Shown here piece after piece: positions 1 to 9,145 of a stretch of DNA of 64,000 nt (positions within the stretch are counted from its first letter, which is position 1; every line of letters starts with the position of its first letter). The DNA comes from a bacterium (GTDB lineage Bacteria > Bacteroidota > Ignavibacteria > Ignavibacteriales > Ignavibacteriaceae): positions 248,001 to 312,000 of the forward strand of contig JADJWC010000003.1 in NCBI GenBank assembly GCA_016716565.1, written 5' to 3'. The position numbers and the translations under genes were made by a program. The notes under the pieces are model-generated. The model was not told where the DNA came from. It made no database searches and saw nothing but the letters and a program-made list of their open reading frames with translations.

Positions 1-237
1 AAGGTATTTCATTATTACTCCGATTATTAAAAAATGGTTTGTCTAGAAAAGAATTGCCCGAAATTAAGCATTAGTTGATAAAAAACAAATATTTCTTAAT
101 AGCGAAAAATGTTATTGATAAAAACTAATTATACACTCACAACCGATGTTGAGGATATTTCTTTGAGTGTTTAAACAGTAAAAGTATATTTGGATTCAAT
201 CATATCATTATTAAGTATTAAGGAAAAAAGTTAAGCG
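1..237. other. Upstream region of bshB1, no confident gene
   Basis: I see no complete gene here. One frame is open from the left edge to a TAG at 72-74 and could be the last 23 codons of an upstream plus-strand gene (ending ELPEIKH), but another frame is also open for nine codons, so this is only a possibility. The rest is AT-rich leader DNA with a promoter-like sequence at 162-192. Confidence 0.3.
162..192 (+). promoter_or_regulatory. Bacteroidetes-type promoter for bshB1-pckA
   Basis: TTTG at 162-165 is followed by a 19-base spacer and TATATTTG at 185-192. This matches the known Bacteroidetes consensus TTTG-N19-21-TANNTTTG. It lies about 45 bases upstream of the bshB1 start. Assignment is by motif and position only. 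Confidence 0.45.
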
Positions 238-951
238 ATGAATTTAGATATTCTGGTATTTGCTGCTCATCCCGATGATGCTGAGTTATCGATGGGAGGT
301 ACAATTTCGAAATTTACTTCAAAGGGATTGAAAGTTGGTGTTGCTGATTTAACAAAAGCTGAACTTAGTACAAGAGGTAATGTGATAACACGTGCAAAAG
401 AAACAGCTGCTGCTTCACAGGTGCTAAAACTTAAAATTCGCGAGAACATTGGAATCAAAGACGGTAATATTTCCATCTCTCAGGAAAATTTGAAGAAAGT
501 TGTTACATCGATACGGAAGTACAAACCAAAAATAGTTTTTGCACCCTACTTCAATGATCGTCATCCTGATCACATTGATGCAAGTCATTTGATTAAAAGG
601 GCTGTATTTAGTTCCGGTCTGGAAAAATTCAAAACAGTAGTTGCAGGTAAACCTCAGCTTCAATACAGACCAAAGAAAATCTTCTATTACATGCAGACAT
701 ATCTTTTCCAGCCGACATTTATTGTAGATATATCAGAACATTTTGAACAGAAAATGAAATCAGTCAATGAGTTTAAAAGCCAATTTCATAATCCTTCTAT
801 CAAAAGAGATGATACATTTATCAGCAAACCTGAATTCCTCGACTATGTTAAAGCAAGAGCAGAGTTTTATGGATTTCAAATAAGAAAAAAATATGGCGAG
901 CCGTTTTATTGTGAAGAGAATATCGAGTACGATTTTTCGGATTTGCTCTAA
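238..951 (+). CDS. bshB1: Bacillithiol biosynthesis deacetylase BshB1
   Basis: A 237-residue zinc-dependent LmbE/PIG-L family deacetylase. Such enzymes remove the acetyl group from N-acetylglucosaminyl-malate, the second step in making the cytoplasmic thiol bacillithiol. The metal-binding motif AHPDDAE is at residues 10-16 and the third-ligand region DRHPDHIDAS near residue 108; the length fits BshB1. An AAGGA-like element lies upstream of the ATG. pckA starts 44 bases downstream and may share the transcript. bshA and bshC are not in the window. BshB1 is preferred over other LmbE-family deacetylases from the overall sequence pattern. Confidence 0.88.
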   Translation: MNLDILVFAAHPDDAELSMGGTISKFTSKGLKVGVADLTKAELSTRGNVITRAKETAAASQVLKLKIRENIGIKDGNISISQENLKKVVTSIRKYKPKIVFAPYFNDRHPDHIDASHLIKRAVFSSGLEKFKTVVAGKPQLQYRPKKIFYYMQTYLFQPTFIVDISEHFEQKMKSVNEFKSQFHNPSIKRDDTFISKPEFLDYVKARAEFYGFQIRKKYGEPFYCEENIEYDFSDLL

Positions 952-995
952 TGAATATTTAATAATTGCATAACCAAGTAAACTAAGGAGTAAAG

Positions 996-2594
996 ATGAT
1001 TCTTAAAGATAAAGTAATAAAAGAGCTTGAATCACAAGGTATTAGAAATATTCGTGAAGTATTTTATAATTACGGTACGCCTGCTTTATATGAGCAAGTC
1101 GTAAGAAGAAGAGAAGGGCTGCTTGCACACCTTGGGCCTATCGTAGTAAGAACAGGATATCATACAGGCAGAAGTCCGAATGATAAGTTTATTGTTAAAG
1201 AATCAACCAGCGAAAATAATATTTGGTGGGGCAAGGTAAACAAATCAATGACTGAAGAGGATTTCAATCGCCTGTTTGCCAAGATGATGGCTTACATACA
1301 GGGAAAAGATTTGTATGTCGAGGACTGTTACGTTTGCGCAGATGAAAAATACCGGCTCCCAATCAGAGTTATTACTGAAGCAGCGTGGCACAATCTTTTT
1401 GCAAGAAATATGTTTAGACGATACAACGATCCTTCAGAACTTGAAAAACACATTCCTCAATTCACAGTTATACAAATGCCGAATTTCCATGCTTTCCCCC
1501 AGTTTGATAACACAAATTCGGAAGTCTTTATTGTTATTAATTTTCAAAAGAAAATTGTACTTATTGGCGGAACAAGCTATGCCGGTGAAATTAAAAAATC
1601 CATCTTTACAATTCTTAATTATTTAATGCCGATGCAAAACGTAATGTCAATGCACTGTTCGGCAAATCTTGGAGAGCGTGATGATGTTGCATTATTTTTT
1701 GGATTATCCGGAACCGGGAAAACCACTTTATCTGCAGATCCGAATAGAAGATTAATCGGCGATGATGAACATGGCTGGAGTGAAAACGGAGTATTTAATT
1801 ACGAAGGTGGTTGCTATGCAAAAGTTATTCGTCTTTCAGAAGAAGCGGAACCAGAAATTTATGACACAACCAGAAGATTCGGTACCATTCTTGAAAATGT
1901 TCAGATTGATGCACAAACGAGAAGAATAGATTTGAACGACGATACGTTCACTGAAAATACCCGCGCTGCTTATCCTCTAACGCACATAAAAAATATTGTT
2001 GAAGACGGTAAAGCGGGTCATCCTGAAAATATTGTTATGCTCACTGCTGATGCATTCGGTGTTCTTCCTCCAATCTCAAAACTTACAACTGAACAGGCAA
2101 TGTATCATTTCATTTCCGGGTACACTGCAAAAGTTGCAGGAACAGAAAAAGGTGTGACCGAACCAAAAGCAACATTTAGTACTTGTTTTGGTGCACCGTT
2201 TATGGTCTGGCATCCGACTGTGTATGCGAAAATGCTTGGAGAGAAAATCAGAAAGCATAAAGTAAAATGCTGGCTTGTGAACACTGGCTGGACAGGTGGG
2301 CCGTACGGAACAGGAAGCAGAATGAAAATTCAGTACACACGTGCGATGTTAAACGCAGCACTAGATGGAAAGCTGGATAAAGTTGAATTCGAAACAGATC
2401 CGATCTTCAAATTGCAAATTCCTAAATCTTGTGATGGAGTACCTTCTGAAGTCTTAAATCCAAGGAATACCTGGAAGGATAAAAAAGCCTACGACGAAAT
2501 GGCGAATAAGCTGGCTACTATGTTCGTGAATAATTTTAAAGATTACGAAGCTGAAACAGAAAAAGAGATAGTCGCAGCAGGACCAAACAAATAA
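996..2594 (+). CDS. pckA: Phosphoenolpyruvate carboxykinase (ATP)
   Basis: A 532-residue cytoplasmic enzyme that converts oxaloacetate and ATP to phosphoenolpyruvate, CO2 and ADP, the entry step of gluconeogenesis. Family marks include the kinase-1a loop GLSGTGKTTLS at about residues 236-246, the following DDEHGW stretch, and the N-terminal substrate-binding segment RTGYHTGRSPNDKF. Length is normal for the ATP-dependent class. A strong AAGGAG site lies 6 bases before the ATG. It follows bshB1 closely and precedes a small haem-binding protein. With acs nearby and glgC elsewhere in the window it fits growth on acetate or other C2-C4 compounds. The frame is intact. Confidence 0.97.
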   Translation: MILKDKVIKELESQGIRNIREVFYNYGTPALYEQVVRRREGLLAHLGPIVVRTGYHTGRSPNDKFIVKESTSENNIWWGKVNKSMTEEDFNRLFAKMMAYIQGKDLYVEDCYVCADEKYRLPIRVITEAAWHNLFARNMFRRYNDPSELEKHIPQFTVIQMPNFHAFPQFDNTNSEVFIVINFQKKIVLIGGTSYAGEIKKSIFTILNYLMPMQNVMSMHCSANLGERDDVALFFGLSGTGKTTLSADPNRRLIGDDEHGWSENGVFNYEGGCYAKVIRLSEEAEPEIYDTTRRFGTILENVQIDAQTRRIDLNDDTFTENTRAAYPLTHIKNIVEDGKAGHPENIVMLTADAFGVLPPISKLTTEQAMYHFISGYTAKVAGTEKGVTEPKATFSTCFGAPFMVWHPTVYAKMLGEKIRKHKVKCWLVNTGWTGGPYGTGSRMKIQYTRAMLNAALDGKLDKVEFETDPIFKLQIPKSCDGVPSEVLNPRNTWKDKKAYDEMANKLATMFVNNFKDYEAETEKEIVAAGPNK

Positions 2595-2638
2595 TTGACA
2601 GTAAATTATTATCGTAAAATAAAATTGTAAGGAATTTT

Positions 2639-3088
2639 ATGCTGAAAAAAATATTAATTGGCTTGGGTGTAATACTTTTAGGAATTCAATTTATTCCGGT
2701 CGAAAGAACTAACCCTCCCGTAAGCATGGATATTAATGCACCGGAAAATATCGCTGGCATATTAAGAACATCTTGTTATGATTGTCATTCAAACGAAACG
2801 GTTTGGCCATGGTATTCCAAAATCGCACCTGTATCATTTCTGGTTGCAGGCGATGTTAAAGAAGGAAGGGAACATCTCAACTTTTCCGAATGGGATAAAT
2901 ATAATGCGGATAAGAAAGGAAAAATTCTGGAAGAAATTGTCGAAGAAATTCAGAAAGAAAATATGCCGCTTTCCAGTTATACTTTCACTCATCCGAATGC
3001 AAAACTGGACGATTATCGCATTAAGTTGATCGAAGATTGGGTTAATTCAGGCAGTAACCATGACGGATCGCTTCGATATAAAAAATAA
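2639..3088 (+). CDS. Haem-binding domain protein (exported)
   Basis: A 149-residue protein with an N-terminal hydrophobic segment (about residues 4-17), likely a signal anchor, followed by a haem-binding domain. A single CYDCH motif near residue 47, followed by SNETVWPWYS, is typical of the small Haem_bd family that attaches one c-type haem in the periplasm. The C-terminal half is charged. It lies 44 bases after pckA on the same strand and may be cotranscribed, though no functional link is evident. The electron-transfer partner cannot be read from the sequence. Confidence 0.8.
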   Translation: MLKKILIGLGVILLGIQFIPVERTNPPVSMDINAPENIAGILRTSCYDCHSNETVWPWYSKIAPVSFLVAGDVKEGREHLNFSEWDKYNADKKGKILEEIVEEIQKENMPLSSYTFTHPNAKLDDYRIKLIEDWVNSGSNHDGSLRYKK

Positions 3089-3195
3089 ATTTGCTAACAT
3101 GAAATAACTGATTAATCCTTGAGAATATTATTTATAAGTTTTAACTTCATATAAATTGAAAAACATGTTTTTCCCACAAGCAAAGGAAATTTGAG

Positions 3196-5084
3196 ATGGC
3201 AGAAAAAAAACTTTCCGGTGAAGTCTTCTATCCTTCAGAGGAGATTGTAAAAAATGCACATGCTAAGTGCCAGCAGCTTTATGAATCTGCCGAAAAAGAT
3301 TATTTAGGCTTTTGGGAAAAAGAAGCCAGCGAACTTCATTGGTTTAAAAAGTGGGACAAAGTTCTTGACGATTCAAAGAAGCCTTTCTACAAATGGTTTG
3401 TTAATGGAAAAACTAATATTGCTTATAACTGCCTTGATGTTCATTGCGAAACTTACCGACGAAATAAAGTTGCATTGATTTGGGAAGGTGAGAACGGAGA
3501 ATTCCGTTCACTATCATACTTTGCTTTAAGAAGAGAAACATGCCGCTTTGCAAATGTTTTAAGAAGTCTTGGTGTAAAGAAAGGTGATAGGGTTACAATT
3601 TATATGGGAAGAATTCCCGAAATTGTAACAGCGATGCTTGCCTGTGCACGAATCGGTGCAATTCACTCTGTTGTGTACGGTGGATTTTCAGTTGAAGCTC
3701 TTCACGAAAGATTGGAAGACAGCCAGTCAAAAGTTTTAATTGTAGCAGATGGTGCATATCAAAGAGGAAAAATTGTCGAGCTAAAAAAGATAGCTGACGA
3801 AGCGCTTCAAAGAGCAGCAACTGTCGAAAGTGTTTTAGTTGTAAAAAGAACCGGACACGAAGTCAATATGGAATTCGGAAGAGATATGTGGTATCACGAT
3901 CTAATGTCGTTGCCGATTGCTGGAAATTCCTGTGATATAGAAATAATGGATGCTGAAGACCCATTATATCTGCTATACACTTCAGGAACGACCGGAAAAC
4001 CAAAAGCAATAATGCACACACACGGCGGCTATATGGTTGGTACTTACACGACTTTAAAATATGTTTTTGATATTCATGAAGAAGATCGTTTCTGGTGTGC
4101 CGCAGACCCCGGCTGGGTTACCGGACACAGTTATATCGTATATGGACCATTCTTAAATGGTGCGACATCATTTATGTACGAAGGTGCTCCAACTTATCCA
4201 TATCCAAGCCGTTGGTGGGGAATGATTGAAAAGTATGGAATAAATATTCTCTACACAGCACCAACTGCGATTAGAGGTTTTATGAGATTCGGTGATGCCT
4301 GGGTGAAACGTCATAATTTATCTTCATTAAGATTGCTGGGAAGTGTAGGTGAACCCATCAATCCCGAAGCGTGGAGATGGTATTTAAAGTGATCGGAGGT
4401 GAACGTTGTCCTGTGATGGATACCTGGTGGCAAACAGAAACAGGAATGTTCATGATTACTCCGATGCCCTGTACTCCTTTAAAACCTGGTTCAGGCACAA
4501 AACCATTTCCCGGATTAAAAATGGATATTGTTGATGAAGAAGGAAAACCGGTGAAGGATAACGAAGAAGGTTTTCTTGTTATTAAAACTCCGTGGCCATC
4601 GATGCTAAGAACGATATGGAATGATCCGGACAGGTATGTTCAACAGTATTGGACGAGATTTCCAGGAGTATATATGACAGGTGATTCGGCTCGTAGAGAT
4701 GAAGATGGATATTATTGGATTATCGGCAGAGTTGATGATGTGATTAAAGTTTCCGGTTATCGATTAGGAACCGCTGAAATTGAGAGTGCACTGGTTAGTC
4801 ATCAAGCTGTTGCAGAAGCAGCTGCAATAGGTCTTCCGCACGAAGTAAAAGGAAATGCGATCCACACATTCGTCATTTTGAAAACTGGTTATCAAAAGAG
4901 TGATAAACTAATTGAAGAGCTGAGACAACACGTTGGTCACGAAGTTGGACCAATTGCCAAACCCGAACATATTGAAATAGTGGATTCTTTACCCAAAACC
5001 AGAAGCGGAAAAATTATGCGAAGGGTTCTAAAAGCTCGTGCGCTTGGAATTGATCCCGGAAATCTTTCAACTCTTGAAGAATAG
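3196..5084 (+). CDS. acs: Acetyl-CoA synthetase, interrupted by a -1 frameshift
   Basis: An AMP-forming acetate:CoA ligase of about 629 residues, close to the usual 640-650. The first frame (3196-4392) carries the adenylation motif YTSGTTGKPKAIMHTHGGY and ends in EPINPEAWRWYLK plus TGA. The next frame continues without loss as VIGGERCPVMDTWWQTETG and ends with the acetylated-lysine motif KTRSGKIMRR. The two frames differ by -1, and the join falls on TTTAAAG (4383-4389) immediately before the stop. After a -1 slip the conserved block WYLKVIGG has the family length. This is either a single-base deletion or error, or programmed frameshifting. Upstream of the break the product would lack the C-terminal domain. 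Confidence 0.93.
4383..4389 (+). promoter_or_regulatory. Candidate -1 frameshift slippery heptamer in acs
   Basis: In the acs frame the bases read T TTA AAG followed directly by TGA, which fits the X XXY YYZ pattern of -1 frameshift sites. A Shine-Dalgarno-like GGAG lies at 4373-4376, six bases upstream; similar internal elements stimulate bacterial frameshifting as in dnaX. I see no strong downstream stem-loop. Several other single-base breaks occur in this window without such a motif, so coincidence with an indel is quite possible. Confidence 0.35.
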
Positions 5085-5088
5085 TAAA

Positions 5089-5196
5089 TTAATCTTCTTT
5101 CTGAGGTGTCTTAAGTACTTTGATGAAGAATCTTACTGTAAAAAAAATTATTACAGACCAGGCTAATATCATCATCAGGATTGCAGAAAAACTCAT
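5089..5196 (-). CDS. MetS-like small subunit of NSS transporter
   Basis: A 35-residue membrane peptide (begins MSFSAILMMILAW, ends KTPQKED) with one transmembrane helix at about residues 4-26 and a basic C-terminal tail. Its ATG overlaps the stop of the upstream symporter gene by four bases (ATGA), a classic translational coupling. Small single-helix partners of this kind (MetS/methionine-alanine importer small subunit family) are encoded beside sodium:neurotransmitter symporters. The call rests on size, topology and the coupled position. It converges on acs, with four bases between the stops. Confidence 0.7.
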   Translation of the reverse strand: MSFSAILMMILAWSVIIFFTVRFFIKVLKTPQKED

Positions 5197-6842
5197 TTGA
5201 TAATTTCTCCGTTTTCTTTTCTTTTCATAACCCAGGCTTTGTGAACGAGATATCCAAAAGTAGCAAATACGCCTAATAATAATAATCTTGTTGCATCTTT
5301 CACAAATTCTCTTGTTGGTTCACCATTCTCGAACCAGACATATTTATCAACTCCGAGATGAAATATAACACCTATTACGCTGTCAGATGCAAATGGCCAG
5401 CCGTTACCGCTGAATAAACTCGAGATCGCACTTATCCAATCAGTGCTTGGTTTAATTACAGAACCGATAAAAATTACTATAATAAATAATGGAGTGATGT
5501 ATTTAATAAATATTTTGAAAATTCTCGGTACGGCCATATCAGCACCAGTTGTAATTTCATTCCACCCTTTATCAATTCCAAAAACATAAGCAAAGATTAT
5601 TGTTTCCAGCAGTGCGAACACCACAAGTGAAAATGTTCCTGTCCAAAAATCAAATTCATCAAAAGATCCACCGGGGTACAACCAAACACAAACAAATCCT
5701 AGCAGTAGAGTACACAGTCCGAAATTTATTGCACTTCTGTTATGTGTAAATTTCAAATCATCTTTAAAAAATGCAACAATGGGTTGGCCCATAGCCAAAG
5801 ATGAAGTTATTCCTGCAAAGAATAACAATCCAAACCACATTGCCCCTGCAATTGGTGCAAACCATCCCCAATTATTAAATAATGTTGGAAGAGTTAAGAA
5901 TCCTAAACCGAATCCGCTTCCGCCCATTGTTGCAGCTTGAACTGCTTGTAATCCAAGATATGCTGTTGCGATCGGAATTAACAGAGAACCGCCAAGAATA
6001 ACTTCGACAAATTCATTCATCCATCCTGCAGATGAAGCGTTTAGTGCAATGTCTTGTTTTTCTTTGACATAAGATGCATAGCTGTGAATACATCCCATTC
6101 CTACCGAAAGAGTAAAGAAAATTTGTCCTGCTGCTGCAAGCCAGGTAGTTGGATTTGTTAAACCAGTAAAATTTGGTTCCCAGACAAAATTTAATCCAAC
6201 AAGCGGACTTTCAATTACACCAGGACCGCTTGTATCCAGAGTCAATCCTTTTATAACTAAAACAACTCCAAATAATAACAGCAGCGGCATTCCGATTTTT
6301 GCAGCAACCTCAATTCCTTTGGCAAGTCCTTTTGATAAAATCCATGTATTTAAAGTGAGTGTTAATAAAACCAGAAGACAGCTTCAGTAGGAATGGCAAA
6401 AATGGAATCCTCATGAAGTCCTAAATACTTTGGGAAGAATTCAGTAGGCTTGATATCCCAGAATGTTCCGGTTATGGAATGGAAAACATATGATAAAGTC
6501 CAGGATTCTATGTAACAGTAGTATGCAGCTATACCAAGGTTCGTAAATAATCCGAAAACGCCGATGTATTTAATAAATCTCGATTTTCCCATAACATCGA
6601 ACATACCGGGTGTCGAGTGATGGCCGTATTTTCCACCATTTCTTCCAATCGCCCATTCAATATATAATAGTGGAATACCCATTAAAAGGAATGAAATTAG
6701 ATAGGGAATGATAAATGCACCGCCGCCGTTTTGTGCTGCCTGAGCAGGAAAGCGAAGGAAGTTACCTGAGTCCAACGGCATTGCCTGCCATAGCAAGAAC
6801 TAAACCAATACGAGATCCCCAGGCTTCTTTAGATTTGATAAT
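5193..6842 (-). pseudogene. Sodium:neurotransmitter symporter family transporter, frameshifted
   Basis: A sodium-dependent amino-acid transporter of the NSS family, about 545 residues when repaired, with around twelve membrane segments. The N-terminus reads SKEAWGSRIGLVLAMAGNAV, then needs a +1 correction (one extra A near 6767) to continue as GNFLRFPAQAAQNGGGAF. A second break lies near 6362-6366, where EAVFWFY meets TAA; a -1 correction gives LTLTLNTWILSKGLAKGIEV and runs open to 5193. No normal start is visible: the frame opens after TGA with ATT at 6842, preceded by GGAG. As written no full-length protein is made. The coupled MetS-like gene at its end argues that the locus was functional. 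Confidence 0.85.
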
Positions 6843-7274
6843 TCACTCCAAAAAATTAACAGTGTATCGAAAAATAAATTCTTTGAGATTTATTACAAAT
6901 AAAATTTGAATTTTTTTTCTTCAGAGAGTAATAAATCTTTCCTTCGTGAATAAAACAATTTGTTCTGTTTATCTGTGGTGCTTGTGTACTTTTAGCAAAA
7001 AAAGCTATTTGGATAAGGTCTGGAAATCAAACCTGAATATTAATATCACCAAACCTTTTAGATATATTTTTTTTAAGGATTGGTTTCTTTGAATTTAATA
7101 ATTAAATACTAGTCTATTCCTGGTGGGTTAAAGATGAATATTATGCCGATTGTCGGGTTGCCATTTATCACATCATTAAATAAATAACCATTATTTTATT
7201 TGCTCATGACATGTAATTCAATATATTTCCCTTCAAATTTTTAGACACTCATAACATTAATTACGGAATAGAAA
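6843..7274. other. Divergent intergenic region
   Basis: This is 432 bases between the minus-strand symporter and the plus-strand efflux operon. I see no supportable ORF or structured RNA. It should hold the promoters of both flanking units; the only clear candidate faces right at 7199-7229. Confidence 0.5.
7199..7229 (+). promoter_or_regulatory. Bacteroidetes-type promoter for the efflux operon
   Basis: TTTG at 7199-7202, a 19-base spacer, then TATATTTC at 7222-7229, one base off the TANNTTTG consensus. It lies 45 bases upstream of the membrane-fusion protein start. Confidence 0.4.
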
Positions 7275-8447
7275 ATGGAAACGAAGACAGTAGATTTGTC
7301 TTCTTTAAAAATAGATAGATCAGGCGATGAAGATAATAAACCCAAATTGAAATGGATAATTTATGCAGTTATATTAATTGTCATTCTGACGGTTGCTTAT
7401 CTCATATTTGGAAGTTTATCAACCAATGAAATAGAAGTTAAACTTACATCTGTAATAAAACAGACTCCGGGAAGATCAAGTGCTGTATTAACTGCGAGCG
7501 GATATATAGTGGCTCAGAGGGAAGCTTCTGTTAGTTCAAAAGGAACTGGAGTTTTAGTTTATCTTGGAGTTGTAGAAGGTGACAAGGTTAAGAAAGGTCA
7601 GATAATTGCAAGACTGGATGATAGAGACATTGTTGCTCAGTTGGATGAAGCAAAATCAAGCCTTCAACTTTTTCAGGCACAGCTGAACGAAATCCAAAAT
7701 AATTACAATCGTGAAAAAGAATTATTTAGCAGGGGATTATCTTCGCAGCAGACTTTAGACCAGGCTGAAACAGCTTATAAATCTTTACTTGCGAATATTG
7801 ATATTGCCGAGGCAAGAATCAGAGCTGCAGAAGTTGCGCTGGAAAACATGATAATCCGTGCACCTTTTGATGGAACAGTTCTAACAAAGAATGCGGAGGT
7901 TGGTGAAATTGTTGCACCGTTCGGTGCAAGCACTACTTCACGTGCAGCTGTTGTTACAATTGCTGATATGAATTCTTTAATGGTTGAAGCAGATGTTTCA
8001 GAATCAAATATCGAAAAGATAAAACAGGATATTGATTGCGAAATTACTCTTGATTCCAATCCCGGTAAAAGTTATCAAGGCTATGTTTTTAAAATTGTTC
8101 CCACGGCAGACAGATCGAAAGCTACTGTTTTAGTTAAAGTTGCTTTTAAAAGTTATGACAGCAATGTTCTTCCTGAAATGAGCGCAAAAGTATCTTTCTT
8201 ATCTGAAAAAAGCGAAGAAGTAGATATGACTCCTGTTTTAACTGCACCATTGTCAGCAGTAGAAGATGTGGGTGGCCAGAAGATAGTTTATGTCATAGTT
8301 GATGATGCAGCAGTTCAAAAGGAAATAACTACTGGTCGTCTCTTTGGAAGTTATGTTGAGGTAACTTCAGGTTTGAGTGAAGGTGATAAGATAATTGATA
8401 ACCTGAGTGAAAAAATTAGAGATGGTATTCAGGTAAAAGTTTTATAA
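7275..8447 (+). CDS. Periplasmic membrane-fusion (adaptor) protein, MacA/HlyD type
   Basis: A 390-residue adaptor with a cytoplasmic N-terminal tail, one membrane helix at about residues 26-46, then a barrel-sandwich (lipoyl-like) half-motif (TASGYIVAQREASVSS near 75), a helical hairpin at roughly residues 115-185, the second half-motif (IIRAPFDGTVL), and a beta-barrel/membrane-proximal part. Such adaptors bridge an inner-membrane ABC exporter to an outer-membrane channel. It is the first gene of a run with an ATPase (21 bases downstream) and two permeases, as in MacAB-type systems. No TolC-like gene is adjacent. The cargo is unknown. Confidence 0.88.
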   Translation: METKTVDLSSLKIDRSGDEDNKPKLKWIIYAVILIVILTVAYLIFGSLSTNEIEVKLTSVIKQTPGRSSAVLTASGYIVAQREASVSSKGTGVLVYLGVVEGDKVKKGQIIARLDDRDIVAQLDEAKSSLQLFQAQLNEIQNNYNREKELFSRGLSSQQTLDQAETAYKSLLANIDIAEARIRAAEVALENMIIRAPFDGTVLTKNAEVGEIVAPFGASTTSRAAVVTIADMNSLMVEADVSESNIEKIKQDIDCEITLDSNPGKSYQGYVFKIVPTADRSKATVLVKVAFKSYDSNVLPEMSAKVSFLSEKSEEVDMTPVLTAPLSAVEDVGGQKIVYVIVDDAAVQKEITTGRLFGSYVEVTSGLSEGDKIIDNLSEKIRDGIQVKVL

Positions 8448-8468
8448 AGAAATTCATTTGGAGTTTAA

Positions 8469-9140
8469 ATGTCATCATTAATTAAGCTAATCAATATTTC
8501 AAAATTTTATCAGCGAGATAGTCTTAAAATTCCTGTACTCAATAATGTGAATATGGAAGTGCCGGAAGGTGAATTTCTCGCATTGATGGGTCCATCAGGT
8601 TCCGGCAAAACTACTTTGCTTAACCTTATTGGTGGAATAGATAAACCAACTGCTGGTAAAGTTATTATAGCTGAAAAAGAGATTTCAAGTTTTGGTGAAT
8701 CCGCACTTGCAAAATGGAGATCGGATAATGTAGGTTTTATTTTTCAATTCTATAATCTTATTCCTGTACTGACAGCTTTCGAAAATGTTGAACTCCCACT
8801 CTTGCTGACAAATCTATCAAAAGTTGAAAGGAAAAAACGCGTTGAATTTGCTCTTGGAGTTGTAGGACTTGGAGATCGCATAAAGCATTATCCAAAACAA
8901 CTTTCAGGTGGTCAGGAACAAAGAGTTGCAATAGCAAGAGCAATTGTAACTGATCCTATGATCATTGTTGCCGATGAACCTACCGGTGATCTTGATAGAG
9001 TATCAGCTGAAGAAATTTTAACATTAATGGAAAGACTTAATAAAGAATTTAAGAAAACGATTGTAATGGTAACTCACGATCCGCACGCTGCCGAAAGAGC
9101 TCATATAATTAAGCATCTTGAAAAAGGAGATTTTGTTTAA
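8469..9140 (+). CDS. ABC exporter ATP-binding subunit, MacB/LolD type
   Basis: A 223-residue ATPase that powers the exporter formed with the two following permeases. Visible motifs: Walker A GPSGSGKTT near residue 41, Q-loop FQFYN, signature LSGGQEQRVAIARAI, Walker B IIVADEPTGDLD, and the switch histidine in VTHDPH. The signature has E where LSGGQQQ is more common in this family. Size and Q-loop context match the LolD/MacB/FtsE group (mechanotransmission or lipoprotein/peptide export) rather than importers. It sits 21 bases after the adaptor and 5 before permease 1, so it is clearly part of one operon. Confidence 0.93.
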   Translation: MSSLIKLINISKFYQRDSLKIPVLNNVNMEVPEGEFLALMGPSGSGKTTLLNLIGGIDKPTAGKVIIAEKEISSFGESALAKWRSDNVGFIFQFYNLIPVLTAFENVELPLLLTNLSKVERKKRVEFALGVVGLGDRIKHYPKQLSGGQEQRVAIARAIVTDPMIIVADEPTGDLDRVSAEEILTLMERLNKEFKKTIVMVTHDPHAAERAHIIKHLEKGDFV

Positions 9141-9145
9141 GAATC

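Noticed and set aside
6355..6375. Programmed -1 frameshift in the NSS transporter
   Set aside because: The zero-frame codons TTT TAT TAA do not form an X XXY YYZ heptamer, and the gene has a second break and no normal start.
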